Part shown: positions 47,157-55,716 of the stretch, one piece after another
Numbering within the stretch: position 1 is the stretch's first letter
Layout: every line of letters starts with the position of its first letter
Source of the DNA: a virus
Length of the DNA stretch: 64,000 nucleotides
IMG/VR virus record: IMGVR_UViG_3300036820_000005
Location: 1-64,000 of that record
Direction: 5' to 3' (one strand)
Position numbers and translations under genes: made by a program
The notes under the pieces: model-generated
Told to the model about the DNA's origin: nothing
What the model saw: only the letters and a program-made list of their open reading frames with translations
Databases searched by the model: none

Positions 47157-47350
47157 CACCCGTCGATGTGCTGCCCGCCCCGTCCGTGACCGAATGCTGC
47201 GGGGCCCCGCTGTGCGGGATCCGCTGCACCGGATGCGGGCACCGGATGCCCGTGGGCGGCGCCCCGGTCCCGCCGACGCGGGCACTGCCGCCGTGGCGGT
47301 GGCCGGGGGAACTGCTCGGCCGGTGGGTCGCCCGGAGGCTGGGCCGGTGA
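47153..47350 (+). CDS. Small zinc-ribbon-like protein
   Basis: This 65-residue protein has C-C-G-x-P-L-C-G-I-R-C-T-G-C-G-H, a compact zinc site, and a basic C-terminus. It starts at TTG, rare in this array, chosen because it overlaps the preceding stop. Confidence 0.5.
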   Translation: MTPVDVLPAPSVTECCGAPLCGIRCTGCGHRMPVGGAPVPPTRALPPWRWPGELLGRWVARRLGR

Positions 47351-47625
47351 ACTGGGCTGGAGGGTTCCTGGCCGGGTGGCTCGCGTCTTACCTGCCGACC
47401 TTGGCCGCCGTCGTGGCCCTGGCCCTGGCAGGGGTGCTGAAGGTTGAGCTGAAACGGCCTACCCAGTCCGGATCGCGTAACCGGGCCACGCGGCCGCCGG
47501 CGTCCGGCCCGCCGATGACGTCGCTGCCCCCAGCTGGCGGCCTGCCTGCCGGCTCTGGCAAGCCCGCCGTGACGGTAACTGCCGCGTCGAAGCCGTCACA
47601 GGCCGGGGATGCGGGTGCGCCGTGA
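47347..47625 (+). CDS. Membrane-anchored protein
   Basis: This 92-residue protein has one N-terminal helix (FLAGWLASYLPTLAAVVALA) and a Pro/Ser/Ala-rich tail that would lie in the cytoplasm or outside. Function unknown. Confidence 0.5.
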   Translation: MNWAGGFLAGWLASYLPTLAAVVALALAGVLKVELKRPTQSGSRNRATRPPASGPPMTSLPPAGGLPAGSGKPAVTVTAASKPSQAGDAGAP

Positions 47626-47794
47626 ACGCTGCCCCCACTGCGGCGCGGCCCTGCCGCCGCCCAAGACCTGCCCAGAGTGCGGGCGGACCTTCTACCGCTC
47701 CGAAGGCGGCCGGAAAGACGCCCTGTACTGCACGCGGCGCTGCGGGACCAGAGCCCGGATGCGCCGCTGGCGGAAACGCCGCACCCGCAAGTAA
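47609..47794 (+). CDS. Small basic zinc-finger protein
   Basis: This 61-residue protein has two Cys pairs (CPHCG, CPECGRTF) and a later pair (YCTRRCG), ending in an Arg/Lys-rich tail. It is a likely zinc-finger nucleic-acid-binding protein. Confidence 0.6.
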   Translation: MRVRRERCPHCGAALPPPKTCPECGRTFYRSEGGRKDALYCTRRCGTRARMRRWRKRRTRK

Positions 47795-47839
47795 CGGCAA
47801 CCGGCGGCCCGAAGCCGTCACGGAAGGAAGGACCAGCGA

Positions 47840-48193
47840 GTGAGCGAAAGCGAGATGGAGCCCGACGACACCGGGCGAGCACCCGCCGTGGTGGTGTACC
47901 GGGCCACGATCCTGGACGGCCCGGTCCTGTCGTGGTTCGTGAACCTCGGCGCCGCCCAGAACGGCCGCGAGGTGATCTCCGCGTCCCGGAACGGCGTCAT
48001 GATCCACGGCGACGTGTACCTGCACACGATCCGCCGCGACTGGCTCACCACAGCGGAGGAAGCCCACGCGGCCCTCTGCCTCGGCCAGGACGTCGGCCAC
48101 CTGGCCACCCACGTGCACCGCAAGGTCATCATCGGCGGCCGCCCGTACCTGACCGTCGAACCGGTCGACGACGGCCGGACGGTGGCCCTGTGA
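47840..48193 (+). CDS. Unknown beta-rich protein
   Basis: This 117-residue protein is rich in beta-type segments (AVVVYRATILDGPVLSWFVN, later RKVIIGGRPYLTVEP). The start is GTG with GGAAGGA upstream. No family recognised. Confidence 0.55.
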   Translation: MSESEMEPDDTGRAPAVVVYRATILDGPVLSWFVNLGAAQNGREVISASRNGVMIHGDVYLHTIRRDWLTTAEEAHAALCLGQDVGHLATHVHRKVIIGGRPYLTVEPVDDGRTVAL

Positions 48194-48411
48194 GCCGCTG
48201 GCTGGACTGGAAGCACTGGCTGCTCTGCGCCTCCTCCAGGACCTACCGGGAGTTCGCCACCTGGGACAAAGCCGAGGTGACGCTCCAGCAGACCGCCCAG
48301 CTGCACGACATCACCCGGGCGCAGGCGTTCGCGCTGATCTGGGCGAACGCCTGGCCGCCGATGCGGATCTGGCTCGCGAAGTACCGGGACCCGAGGAAGG
48401 CAGCCGTATGA
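48190..48411 (+). CDS. Small Trp-rich protein
   Basis: This 73-residue protein (WLDWKHWLLCASSRTYREF, then ARAQAFALIWANAWPPMRIW) is helical with many Trp residues. GTG overlaps the previous stop. Confidence 0.5.
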   Translation: MSRWLDWKHWLLCASSRTYREFATWDKAEVTLQQTAQLHDITRAQAFALIWANAWPPMRIWLAKYRDPRKAAV

Positions 48412-48614
48412 GCGAGCAGCCCGCGGCCATGGTGGTGCACCGTAAAGGCCGCTGCCCCTGCGGCGACTGCGCGGAGGCCCGCACGGTCACGATCAGCCCG
48501 CTCGGCACCGTCAGCCTCGGCCAGGCCGTCACCGGCCACGACCGGCTGATCAAGAAGCTGCAGCGCCGCAACTCCCGCGGCAAGGCCAGGCGCAGGGGAG
48601 GCCGGCGTGGCTGA
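48408..48614 (+). CDS. Small protein with C-x-C-x-x-C site
   Basis: This 68-residue protein has RKGRCPCGDCAEARTVTI and a strongly basic tail. Function unknown; probably zinc- and nucleic-acid-binding. Confidence 0.5.
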   Translation: MSEQPAAMVVHRKGRCPCGDCAEARTVTISPLGTVSLGQAVTGHDRLIKKLQRRNSRGKARRRGGRRG

Positions 48615-49056
48615 CGTGACCTACAGGACCGACTGCTGCGGCGCCCCAGTCGGAGCCTTGCACCGTCTCAGGTGCAAGTGGAGGTCGGGGGAGTGGCGGG
48701 ACACCAAGCCGGGCGCGGCCGCCTGCGAGCACTGCGGCGCACGGTTCCGGTTCACGTCCCTGGGCCTGCTCCGGCACCCGCTGCCGTGGTGCCCCGCAGC
48801 ACAGGCAGACGCCCAGAAGCCCGCCGCCAAGGCCAGGCCCCGGCCTGGCTGGACCCGTCCCGGGAACCTGATCGCCGCAGCCGCCCTGCTGGTCAGCGCC
48901 GCCGGAATGCTCGCAACTGGATGGCAGCTGGCCACCGGGTCGACCACCGAACCGGCCTGGCTGGCCCGGACCGTCAGCGGCGCAGCGGTCCTCGCGGGCC
49001 TGATCCTCGCCGCAGCGATCGTCACGTTGCACCAGGAGCGCCGCAATGACTGCTGA
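48607..49056 (+). CDS. Zinc-ribbon and two-helix membrane protein
   Basis: This 149-residue protein combines N-terminal Cys pairs (DCCGAP, CEHCGARF) with two C-terminal membrane helices (about 82-102 and 122-142). GTG overlaps the previous stop. Function unknown. Confidence 0.55.
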   Translation: MADVTYRTDCCGAPVGALHRLRCKWRSGEWRDTKPGAAACEHCGARFRFTSLGLLRHPLPWCPAAQADAQKPAAKARPRPGWTRPGNLIAAAALLVSAAGMLATGWQLATGSTTEPAWLARTVSGAAVLAGLILAAAIVTLHQERRNDC

Positions 49057-49390
49057 GCATGTCCCCGACCCCGTGATCGCCGACGCGGCCCGACTAGTCC
49101 AGCAGACCGCGGTCGGCCTTTCCCTGATCACGGCCGAACGGCTGCGACAGATCGCCGTCGAGGGCTACACGCCCGAGCACGACGCGGAGCACGGCGGCGG
49201 CGAACTGGCGCTTGCCGCCGCCGCGTACGCACTGGCAGCCTCGTGCAGGCAGAATCAGGGCGCGGTGTGGTGGCCGTGGGACAGCGGCTACAAGCCGGGC
49301 CCGCAACCGCTCGACAGCCTCGTCAAGGCTGGCGCCCTCATCGCTGCCGAGATAGACCGGATCGTCGCGGAGGAGGCCCGCCGTGGCTGA
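49046..49390 (+). CDS. Actinophage-type helical protein
   Basis: This 114-residue protein fits a widespread phage family: AERLRQIAVEGYTPEHDAEH, then GELALAAAAYAL, a WPWD turn and LVKAGALIAAEIDRI. It is helical with conserved His and Asp residues; role unknown. Confidence 0.65.
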   Translation: MTAEHVPDPVIADAARLVQQTAVGLSLITAERLRQIAVEGYTPEHDAEHGGGELALAAAAYALAASCRQNQGAVWWPWDSGYKPGPQPLDSLVKAGALIAAEIDRIVAEEARRG

Positions 49391-49685
49391 CCCAGCCCCC
49401 GAGGCCTGCCTGACCCGCGACAAGCTGCTGGCCCGGTACGGCGAACTCGAACGGGCCGACGCGGCCACCGTCCTGCGCCTGGTCGGCCAGCCCGCCGAAG
49501 CGGCACCGCACGCCATGGCCTGGCGGTACCCGTCCGTCGAAGCGTTCGAGGCCTACGCGACCGCCAACCGGATCCACTACCGCATCCAGGACCACGGCAT
49601 CACGCAGCACGGCCCCGCCGTCACCGAAGACGGCGTGTTCGGCGTGCTCCTCATCCTGCCGCCCGCGGGGGCCAGCCGTGCCTGA
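49383..49685 (+). CDS. Small unknown protein
   Basis: This 100-residue protein is helical at the start (ELERADAATVLRLVGQPAEA) and beta-like later (YRIQDHGITQHGPAV). Overlaps neighbours. Confidence 0.5.
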   Translation: MADPAPEACLTRDKLLARYGELERADAATVLRLVGQPAEAAPHAMAWRYPSVEAFEAYATANRIHYRIQDHGITQHGPAVTEDGVFGVLLILPPAGASRA

Positions 49686-50043
49686 GAATGCAAGCACCCG
49701 GGACGCGCCCGACTGGAACGTCCAGGGCTACTGCCCGATGGGCTGCGGCAAGACGCTGGTCCTGGCTGGCGGCGGCTGCGTCACCTGCATGTCGCTGCGC
49801 TGCCCCCGCCCGGACGCGGTAACCAGCCTGCTAGACGACCCGGAGACCGCCCATATCGTCGTCCTCGGCGACCGGGACTTCACGATCCGCCACCCGCTCC
49901 GCGAACGCCTCGACGACGCCCTCATGGACTGCGCGCTGCACGAGTACATCGCGGGGCTCGACGGTCCGCCGGCCGCGCCTGGCCGGTACCGGGTCACCGG
50001 CCAGCCTGGAAACCTGACATGGACGGAGGCCAGCGATGGCTGA
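49678..50043 (+). CDS. Unknown protein with Cys sites
   Basis: This 121-residue protein has an N-terminal Cys pattern (YCPMGCGKTLVLAGGGCVTC) compatible with zinc binding, then an alpha/beta part. No family recognised. Confidence 0.55.
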   Translation: MPENASTRDAPDWNVQGYCPMGCGKTLVLAGGGCVTCMSLRCPRPDAVTSLLDDPETAHIVVLGDRDFTIRHPLRERLDDALMDCALHEYIAGLDGPPAAPGRYRVTGQPGNLTWTEASDG

Positions 50044-50536
50044 CATGACGATAGACCCGCGCGAAGGCGTCACCCGGGAACAAGCCGGCCATCTCGCCGA
50101 GCAGACGCTCGCGACTTTCGCGCCTGGCGAACTCAGCCTCGGACAGGTGGCCTGGGAGGCGTGGCAGGACTGGCGCGACGCCTACTACAGCGACAACCCC
50201 CGAGGCCGCGAGGCTTGGCAGGACGTCCCGGAGAAGTTCCGCGCGGCATACGACCAGATCGGCGCCGCCGTAGAGGCAGCCGCCCGCGAGCGGGCACTTG
50301 CTGCGCTAGACGCATGCCTGCCCGAAGGCGCCGACCGGCCCCTGACGCCCGAGCTGGTCACCGCCCTGCTGGCCCTTCACGACGTAGCCCGCGAGCTGGG
50401 GACCGCCGAAAGCGGCGTCCTGGGCTACCAGCTGATAGCCCACGAGGACGTGGGCGGGCTCGACGAGGCATCCGGCACCGTCGAGGACCTGCTGCACCCG
50501 CCGACCACCGACGAGGAAGAGGCCCGCCGTGGCTGA
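50036..50536 (+). CDS. Unknown protein related to that at 53.0 kb
   Basis: This 166-residue protein contains LGQVAWEAWQDWRDAYYS and a long helix, similar to LAQIAFEAWRDYSDG in the protein at 53035. The shared helical domain indicates a gene family in this array. Confidence 0.55.
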   Translation: MADMTIDPREGVTREQAGHLAEQTLATFAPGELSLGQVAWEAWQDWRDAYYSDNPRGREAWQDVPEKFRAAYDQIGAAVEAAARERALAALDACLPEGADRPLTPELVTALLALHDVARELGTAESGVLGYQLIAHEDVGGLDEASGTVEDLLHPPTTDEEEARRG

Positions 50537-50756
50537 GCGGACGATCACCGAGACCGAGCTCGCCGAGGCGCTTGACAGGCTCGGCGGTGAGCCTCCCGTC
50601 GTGCTCTTCGCCGCACCCGAGAAAGTAGCCGCGCTGATCGTCGCCGACGTGGAAGCCCACCGCACCGAGCCCGGCAGTCAGCCGACCGTCTACGACCAGG
50701 CCCGCGCGGAGGTCCGCCAGATGTGGAACACCGCGTTCGGCCACGACCCATACTGA
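50529..50756 (+). CDS. Small unknown protein
   Basis: This 75-residue protein (ETELAEALDRLGGEPPVVLF, then VAALIVADVEAHRTEPG) overlaps the previous gene. An alpha/beta fold is likely. Confidence 0.5.
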   Translation: MAERTITETELAEALDRLGGEPPVVLFAAPEKVAALIVADVEAHRTEPGSQPTVYDQARAEVRQMWNTAFGHDPY

Positions 50757-50783
50757 ACCCCGACCCCGTTGAAGGAGACCCTG

Positions 50784-51101
50784 ATGACCGCCCAGTTCGT
50801 GAAGATCGAGACCGTGCCCGCCGTCGTGGAGGCGGCCCGCTACCGGTACGGCCAGCCGCTCGACGAGATACGCGCGATCGCCCTGCGCGGCAGCCACGCC
50901 GCCCAGATCGTCGAAGTGCCCGAATGGCGGCTGCTGCTCGTCCGCACCGGCCCCCCCGAGGACCACCCGTTCTACGAGGTGGTCGCTGACGGGACGTGGC
51001 TGGTGTACGACCCGGCCGACGGGAAGCTGGCCGCGTGGGACGACGACGAGTTCGCCGAGGAGTACCGGGCGCTCCGGCAGGCAGGCGCTGATGTGGGCTA
51101 G
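50784..51101 (+). CDS. P-L-D-E family protein
   Basis: This 105-residue protein (VEAARYRYGQPLDEIRAIAL, later WLVYDPADGKLAAWDDDEF) is the best-preserved member of a small family that includes the proteins at 39887 and 58706. The ATG has GAAGGAGA upstream. Confidence 0.6.
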   Translation: MTAQFVKIETVPAVVEAARYRYGQPLDEIRAIALRGSHAAQIVEVPEWRLLLVRTGPPEDHPFYEVVADGTWLVYDPADGKLAAWDDDEFAEEYRALRQAGADVG

Positions 51102-51204
51102 GCCGAAGCGCCGCGCATGGTTCAGCGACCTGCGAGCTGACCTGTCCAGGCTGCACGCATGCCGCGGCACCGGACCGGACCCTCTGCTGGCGGCGGCGCG
51201 GTGA
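51091..51204 (+). CDS. 37-residue basic peptide
   Basis: A short peptide (MWARPKRRAWFSDLRADLSR) starts inside the end of the previous gene and stops at a TGA overlapping the next GTG. Coding is likely from the overlaps. Confidence 0.45.
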   Translation: MWARPKRRAWFSDLRADLSRLHACRGTGPDPLLAAAR

Positions 51205-51548
51205 AGGAGACCATCTACCTGGCCGTATCGCGGACCAAGATCGAGCGGATGACGAAGCGGCTGCCGGACCTCCAGCGCGGCGAGATCCCCGTCAAGCTCC
51301 TGATCGAGGTCGACCCGGCCGCGTTCGGCGAACCCGTCCTCGAGCAGCATGTGCGGGTGACGGACTGGCGGGAAGGGATCGACATCCGGCCGGTCGATGT
51401 CCAGGACGGGATCATCACCGAGAGGGAAGCGGCGATGATCCGGGAAACCCGCCTAGCGGAGCTGACCGCGATCCTGGAGGCACGCGGCTACATGATCACC
51501 CCGCCGGTTGCCGCGGCAGCCGGGCAAGAGGAAGGCTTGACGGCATGA
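51201..51548 (+). CDS. Actinophage-type protein
   Basis: This 115-residue protein has a pattern repeated in actinophages: IYLAVSRTKIERMTKRLPDL, GEIPVKLLIEV, a VTDW strand, and ITEREAAMIRETRLAELTAI. A small alpha/beta protein of unknown role. GTG overlaps the previous stop. Confidence 0.6.
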   Translation: MKETIYLAVSRTKIERMTKRLPDLQRGEIPVKLLIEVDPAAFGEPVLEQHVRVTDWREGIDIRPVDVQDGIITEREAAMIRETRLAELTAILEARGYMITPPVAAAAGQEEGLTA

Positions 51549-51994
51549 CACCCGAACACGTCGAGGGCATGTGGCGCCGGATCAACGAACTCGCCGGGAC
51601 CAACCCGGCTGAGGCCGCCCGCACCAAGCAAGACCACTACCTGTCGGTCCTGGTCGCGATCGCTAACGGGAACGCGCAACCCGACCCGGCGAGTCTCGCG
51701 CGGGCGGTGCTGCGGCAGGTAGCCGAGAGCGGGCCGACGGCTGACCAGGCCGAACCTGCCGCCAAGGCGTCGAGTGGCCCCGGCTGGCCACGGGACACGC
51801 AGCCGGCAGGGCAGTCTTCCACCGACGGTGCTGGCCGCCAGTGGGTGACGGACTTGACCGGCCGGGCGTGGATCGAAGCTGACGGCCTGTGGTATCCGTC
51901 GCATCCCGAGACGATGAGCGCTGAAGAGGCCGAGCTGGCCGAGACCCGCCGGCAAGCCTCGCAGCGGCTCCAAAGGTACCGACAGGAAGGCTAG
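51545..51994 (+). CDS. Unknown helical protein
   Basis: This 149-residue protein has helices around a Ser/Pro-rich linker (about 70-95) and ends with EAELAETRRQASQRLQRYRQ. It is the first gene of the series joined by GGAAGGCTAGACGGC-type junctions. Confidence 0.55.
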   Translation: MTPEHVEGMWRRINELAGTNPAEAARTKQDHYLSVLVAIANGNAQPDPASLARAVLRQVAESGPTADQAEPAAKASSGPGWPRDTQPAGQSSTDGAGRQWVTDLTGRAWIEADGLWYPSHPETMSAEEAELAETRRQASQRLQRYRQEG

Positions 51995-51999
51995 ACGCC

Positions 52000-52158
52000 A
52001 TGGCTGACGAGCTGGAGCCGGTGGTGCTGCCGGACACGCTGAAGCACATTCAGGTGGCGGCCAGCCTGGCTGCCGAGGCGACACGCCCGCTGGTGCATGC
52101 CCTCCGCGACCTGGGCCGCGCCATCGTGACCCAGAAGGAGGCTAGACGGCATGGCTGA
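52000..52158 (+). CDS. 52-residue helical protein
   Basis: A short helical protein (LPDTLKHIQVAASLAAEATR) between two conserved junctions; its stop lies inside the next gene's first codons. Function unknown. Confidence 0.5.
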   Translation: MADELEPVVLPDTLKHIQVAASLAAEATRPLVHALRDLGRAIVTQKEARRHG

Positions 52159-52423
52159 GGACCGGCCGACCTTCAACGAGGCGGCGGCCGAGTTCCAGTC
52201 CGCTCTCGTCGAGCTCATCATCCTTAGGACGTTCCCGTGGATGACCAGGCTGCTGCGGTGGGCGACCAGGCTGCTCGTGAAGTGCCGAGACGGCATGGAG
52301 CTTCGCCTAGAACGCGACCCGGCCCTGACGACCGGGCACTGCCTGATGCTGCGTATGGGCCGCCGCGAATGGTTCGCCTGGTGGGATCGGCGGCCCCGCT
52401 TCGCAACGTGGAAGGAAGGCTAG
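52151..52423 (+). CDS. Small basic protein
   Basis: This 90-residue protein has a hydrophobic middle (ALVELIILRTFPWMTRLLRW) and an aromatic-rich end (REWFAWWDRRPRF). It could be membrane-associated. Confidence 0.5.
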   Translation: MAEDRPTFNEAAAEFQSALVELIILRTFPWMTRLLRWATRLLVKCRDGMELRLERDPALTTGHCLMLRMGRREWFAWWDRRPRFATWKEG

Positions 52424-52428
52424 ACGCC

Positions 52429-52779
52429 ATGGCTGAAGACGTGGACGACCAGTTGCGGGCGACGCTCGCGAAGGCCGCAGCGGCGAAGGTGCTGCTGATC
52501 GACGGGCCGATGCGCGGCCAGATGTTCGACGGCCCAGGCAGCGCCGCGATCTACTACCAGCAGCCGCCGCAGAGCCTCGGCGAGGAACCCAGCGAGGGCG
52601 CGTACCGGATCGGGTCCTACCGGCTGTGTGGCCGGAAGGTGCTGCTCGGCACGATCGACCCGGACTCGCTGACCGAGCAGACGCTCAACGACGTGTTCTG
52701 GACGTGGCTGGCCAGCGAGGATGCCCTGCTCGTGTCCGAACTGCCCGTCCCGCAGCCCGCCGGGCAGAAGGAAGGCTAG
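52429..52779 (+). CDS. Unknown protein
   Basis: This 116-residue protein has a helix at the start (LRATLAKAAAAKVLLIDGPM), Tyr-rich centre (AAIYYQQPPQSL) and alpha/beta end. It starts in the standard junction (CTAGACGCC before ATG). Confidence 0.55.
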   Translation: MAEDVDDQLRATLAKAAAAKVLLIDGPMRGQMFDGPGSAAIYYQQPPQSLGEEPSEGAYRIGSYRLCGRKVLLGTIDPDSLTEQTLNDVFWTWLASEDALLVSELPVPQPAGQKEG

Positions 52780-52784
52780 ACGGC

Positions 52785-53042
52785 ATGGGTAAGTGGCTGT
52801 CCCGCTACCAGTACAGGCGGACGCAGGGGTTCGGCCCGGTGGCCGCGTTCCGTTTCGCCAGCCGTGGCCTGCGCGCGCTGGACGCGGCCACCCGGCTTAG
52901 GCATGGGCCGCCTGAGACGGGGGCGTGGAAGACAGGAGACACCTTCAAGGATGGCGTCCGCTCAGGGACCTACACGGAACTCCCGCCACCGGGGAGCTGG
53001 CTGCCCGCCGAGGGACCGGGGGAGGGCAGACGGCATGGCTGA
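52785..53042 (+). CDS. Small basic protein
   Basis: This 85-residue protein (WLSRYQYRRTQGFGPVAAFR) is basic in its first half and Pro/Gly-rich later. It starts in the standard junction CTAGACGGC. Confidence 0.5.
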   Translation: MGKWLSRYQYRRTQGFGPVAAFRFASRGLRALDAATRLRHGPPETGAWKTGDTFKDGVRSGTYTELPPPGSWLPAEGPGEGRRHG

Positions 53043-53328
53043 CGAGCAGGGCGTCACGCCCGACGAGGCACTAGCTCAGATCGCTTTCGAGGCGTGGCGC
53101 GACTACAGCGACGGCAACAGGTTGTGGAGCGACGTCACCGGGAGCGAACGCGAGGCGTGGGAAGCAGCAGCAGGAGAAGTCGCAGACGCAGTGCGGCAGC
53201 GGCACGGCCTGCCTGAGGACGTCCGCGAGCTGCTGACCCTGATCAGCGAAGGCCACGTCCGGAAACGGGAGCACGCCATGCACCGGGCCACTGGCCTGCT
53301 GGAGAAGTACCGAGGGGAGACGCCATGA
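53035..53328 (+). CDS. Helical protein, family of 50.0 and 54.5 kb proteins
   Basis: This 97-residue protein shares its first half with the protein at 50036 (AFEAWRDY) and its second half with the one at 54465 (LPEDVRELL... and LLEKYRGE). It looks like a recombinant of two family domains. Confidence 0.6.
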   Translation: MADEQGVTPDEALAQIAFEAWRDYSDGNRLWSDVTGSEREAWEAAAGEVADAVRQRHGLPEDVRELLTLISEGHVRKREHAMHRATGLLEKYRGETP

Positions 53329-53825
53329 CTGAGGTCCGATACGAGCGAGGTCGCGCCGACCCCGTCGGCATATTCAACGTCCACACGCGCGGCCGGATCT
53401 ACCACGGCGACGACGACACCCAGTGCGAGCATGGCGTCGACCTGACCCGCGAACTGCCCCGGTACAACCCGCCCGGCCGGCTCGGCGACGTGATCCTGCC
53501 GCTCCCGCTGCTCTGCACCGCGGGCCGGGCCTTGACCCGCCTGGAGTTCGACGACCAGGCCGGATTCATCGCGGCACCGGCGGCCACGCTGTCGGCTGCC
53601 CTGGTGCTCTCCGACAAAGCGGCCCTGGCCGGAGCCGGCACGATCACCGCCATGCCGCCCGATCCCAGGTACGGGGCCGGTTACAGGGACGGCGGGAACA
53701 GCGTCATCGCCGACATCCGCATCCAGTTCGACGACGCCGCCGACACGATGGACGACCTGCTCGGGTTCTTCCGCCGCCTGACCGGCGACCCTGACCTTGC
53801 ATGGCCCGGACACGAGGAAGGCTAG
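53325..53825 (+). CDS. Unknown beta-rich protein
   Basis: This 166-residue protein has a beta-rich N-terminus (GIFNVHTRGRIYHGDDDTQC) and hydrophobic strands (LGDVILPLPLLCTAGRAL). No family recognised. Confidence 0.55.
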   Translation: MTEVRYERGRADPVGIFNVHTRGRIYHGDDDTQCEHGVDLTRELPRYNPPGRLGDVILPLPLLCTAGRALTRLEFDDQAGFIAAPAATLSAALVLSDKAALAGAGTITAMPPDPRYGAGYRDGGNSVIADIRIQFDDAADTMDDLLGFFRRLTGDPDLAWPGHEEG

Positions 53826-53828
53826 ACG

Positions 53829-54464
53829 ATGGCTGACGAGACCGAGGTCACCTGGCCTGAGCCGAGGCCGGTCCTCCCGGTCACAGGCGAGGTTGACGAG
53901 TTCACGCTGACCGGCGACGGCCGCCTGGTGCCTAAGCCAGGACCAGGCGAGACAGCCGAGCTGGTCGCTGGCCAACTGAAGCGCGCGATCGACCAGGACC
54001 CCCGGGCCAAGCTGATCGGCGAGCTTGAGCACCAGCTCGCCGAGCACAGGTCGATCGTCTACCTGCTCGTGGAACGGCTCGGCGGGCACGTCCTGATGCC
54101 CGACATCGACCTGATCCAGCTCCCGCAGGAGGCCGGGCTGACGTGGTGGGAGTCCCGGGCCGACGGCGGCTGGCACCTGTCCACCAGAAGGGGGCCAGGC
54201 GCTGCTAAGCCCGCGCAGGACGACCGGACTCCATGGCAGGCCGATCGTGCCCGTGTAGAGGCTTCCGGCAAGTGGCCTCCGTCATGGGGTCCGTTCCACC
54301 GGCACTTTGCTAACGACGCGGTCCACCGAGACGGCGGCCAGGAATGCGATCAGCCCGGTACTCCCCGGCGGGTCTACGTGTTCGACGACGACTATCTGCA
54401 CGCGCACGAGCTGGCGGTAGCCCGGTGGGCCATCCAGCACCCGGACTTGTTTGAGGAGGCTTAG
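53829..54464 (+). CDS. Protein with repeated L-G-G domain, copy 1
   Basis: This 211-residue protein contains IVYLLVERLGGHVLMPDIDL and LPQEAGLTWWES, a domain that recurs in the C-terminus of the next long protein (54884). A basic linker and a His/Tyr-rich end follow. Confidence 0.6.
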   Translation: MADETEVTWPEPRPVLPVTGEVDEFTLTGDGRLVPKPGPGETAELVAGQLKRAIDQDPRAKLIGELEHQLAEHRSIVYLLVERLGGHVLMPDIDLIQLPQEAGLTWWESRADGGWHLSTRRGPGAAKPAQDDRTPWQADRARVEASGKWPPSWGPFHRHFANDAVHRDGGQECDQPGTPRRVYVFDDDYLHAHELAVARWAIQHPDLFEEA

Positions 54465-54878
54465 ATGGCTGAACGTGAACCGATCCAGCCGATCGTTCCC
54501 GAACCGATCCGGATCGACGACGACAACTACGCCGAGGGTCACTGGGATTACCCCCGCCGCTGCGTCGACATAGAGATGGCCCTCGACGTCGCGCGTGAGC
54601 GTGTCGAGGAGTGGGATCAGAGGACCGACCCGAGCGGCTGGTGGCACGAACGCCCGTACTGGATAGCGCTGCACAACGAAGTGGTGCGGCTGCGCCGGGA
54701 ACTACCCGCCGACGTGCGCGAGTTCCTGGTCGGCATGGCGACCACGTGGACGCTCCAGGCCGCTCAAGACCTGCTGGTAGCTGTCAGCCGTGGGGGAGAG
54801 GGCGCTGCCGCGATCGACGCAGCTGAGGCCCGGGTCGGCGCGATCCTGCTGCTTGAGAAGTACGGATGGGAAGGGTAG
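54465..54878 (+). CDS. Helical protein related to the 53.0 kb protein
   Basis: This 137-residue protein has an acidic start and helices; its end (LPADVREFLVGMATTW, ILLLEKYGWEG) matches the protein at 53035. Start directly behind the previous stop with GAGGAGG upstream. Confidence 0.6.
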   Translation: MAEREPIQPIVPEPIRIDDDNYAEGHWDYPRRCVDIEMALDVARERVEEWDQRTDPSGWWHERPYWIALHNEVVRLRRELPADVREFLVGMATTWTLQAAQDLLVAVSRGGEGAAAIDAAEARVGAILLLEKYGWEG

Positions 54879-54883
54879 ACGGC

Positions 54884-55711
54884 ATGCATATCCGCACCCC
54901 TGCCTGCAAGGGCGCCTGGTACGACACCGACGAGTCGGCGGCCGCGCATGGCCCGCACGAGTTCTTCCCCGACCCGCTGCTCGGCGCGAGCCGTTGCCCC
55001 GGCTGGAGCGATGGCGATGCCCGCGCCACCGACCTGGAGGCCCGACTCCGCAGCCACGTGGAGGGCCGGGCGATGGTAGCCGGCGTCCGACTCGAAGTGT
55101 CTCCGGCGGTCCTGGCCGAGTTGACCTGGCTGACAGAGCCGTCTCTCTCCGAGTGTCCTGTCATGCCAGCTGCCCCTGTGGACAGGCTGTATGGCGTGCC
55201 GATCGTCGCGACCCGCATGGAAGCCGGGACGTGGCGGCTGCTGGCCGCTGACGGCACGCTGATCGACACGTCGGCCGTACCGAGAGGCATCACACCGGAC
55301 CCCAGCGGCTTGCGTCACCCGCTGTCCGTCGAGTACCGCAAGACCGGCCTGCCCGCCTACGGGGACGCCACCGGTCGGCTCCTCACCGACGACGAGATCG
55401 CCGCACGCCTCGCCGCTGCGGCTGATGGCGCCCCGCCGAGCCTGGCGTCCACCCGGGACTGGCTCGACACGACCACCGCTAAGCTGGCCCGCCTCGCCGT
55501 CCTCCAGCAGGAACACGACCTGCAACAGCAGGTGATCTGGCTGCTGGTCCACCGGCTCGGCGGGACGGTACGGATCACCGACGACGAACTGGCCGGGCTC
55601 CCCGCCCACCTGCCGCTGGCCTTCCAACGCGACGACGACGGCATCGGCATCACCGCAGAGCCGTGGATCGCGCCGCCCGGTATCGGACCGCTACCGACAG
55701 ATGAGGGCTAG
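54884..55711 (+). CDS. Protein with repeated L-G-G domain, copy 2
   Basis: This 275-residue protein has a Cys/His-containing N-terminus (MHIRTPACKGAWYDTD), a beta-rich centre and a C-terminal copy of the domain seen at 53829 (VIWLLVHRLGGTVRITDDEL, LPAHLPLAF). ATG at 54884 follows the conserved junction. Confidence 0.6.
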   Translation: MHIRTPACKGAWYDTDESAAAHGPHEFFPDPLLGASRCPGWSDGDARATDLEARLRSHVEGRAMVAGVRLEVSPAVLAELTWLTEPSLSECPVMPAAPVDRLYGVPIVATRMEAGTWRLLAADGTLIDTSAVPRGITPDPSGLRHPLSVEYRKTGLPAYGDATGRLLTDDEIAARLAAAADGAPPSLASTRDWLDTTTAKLARLAVLQQEHDLQQQVIWLLVHRLGGTVRITDDELAGLPAHLPLAFQRDDDGIGITAEPWIAPPGIGPLPTDEG

Positions 55712-55716
55712 ACGGC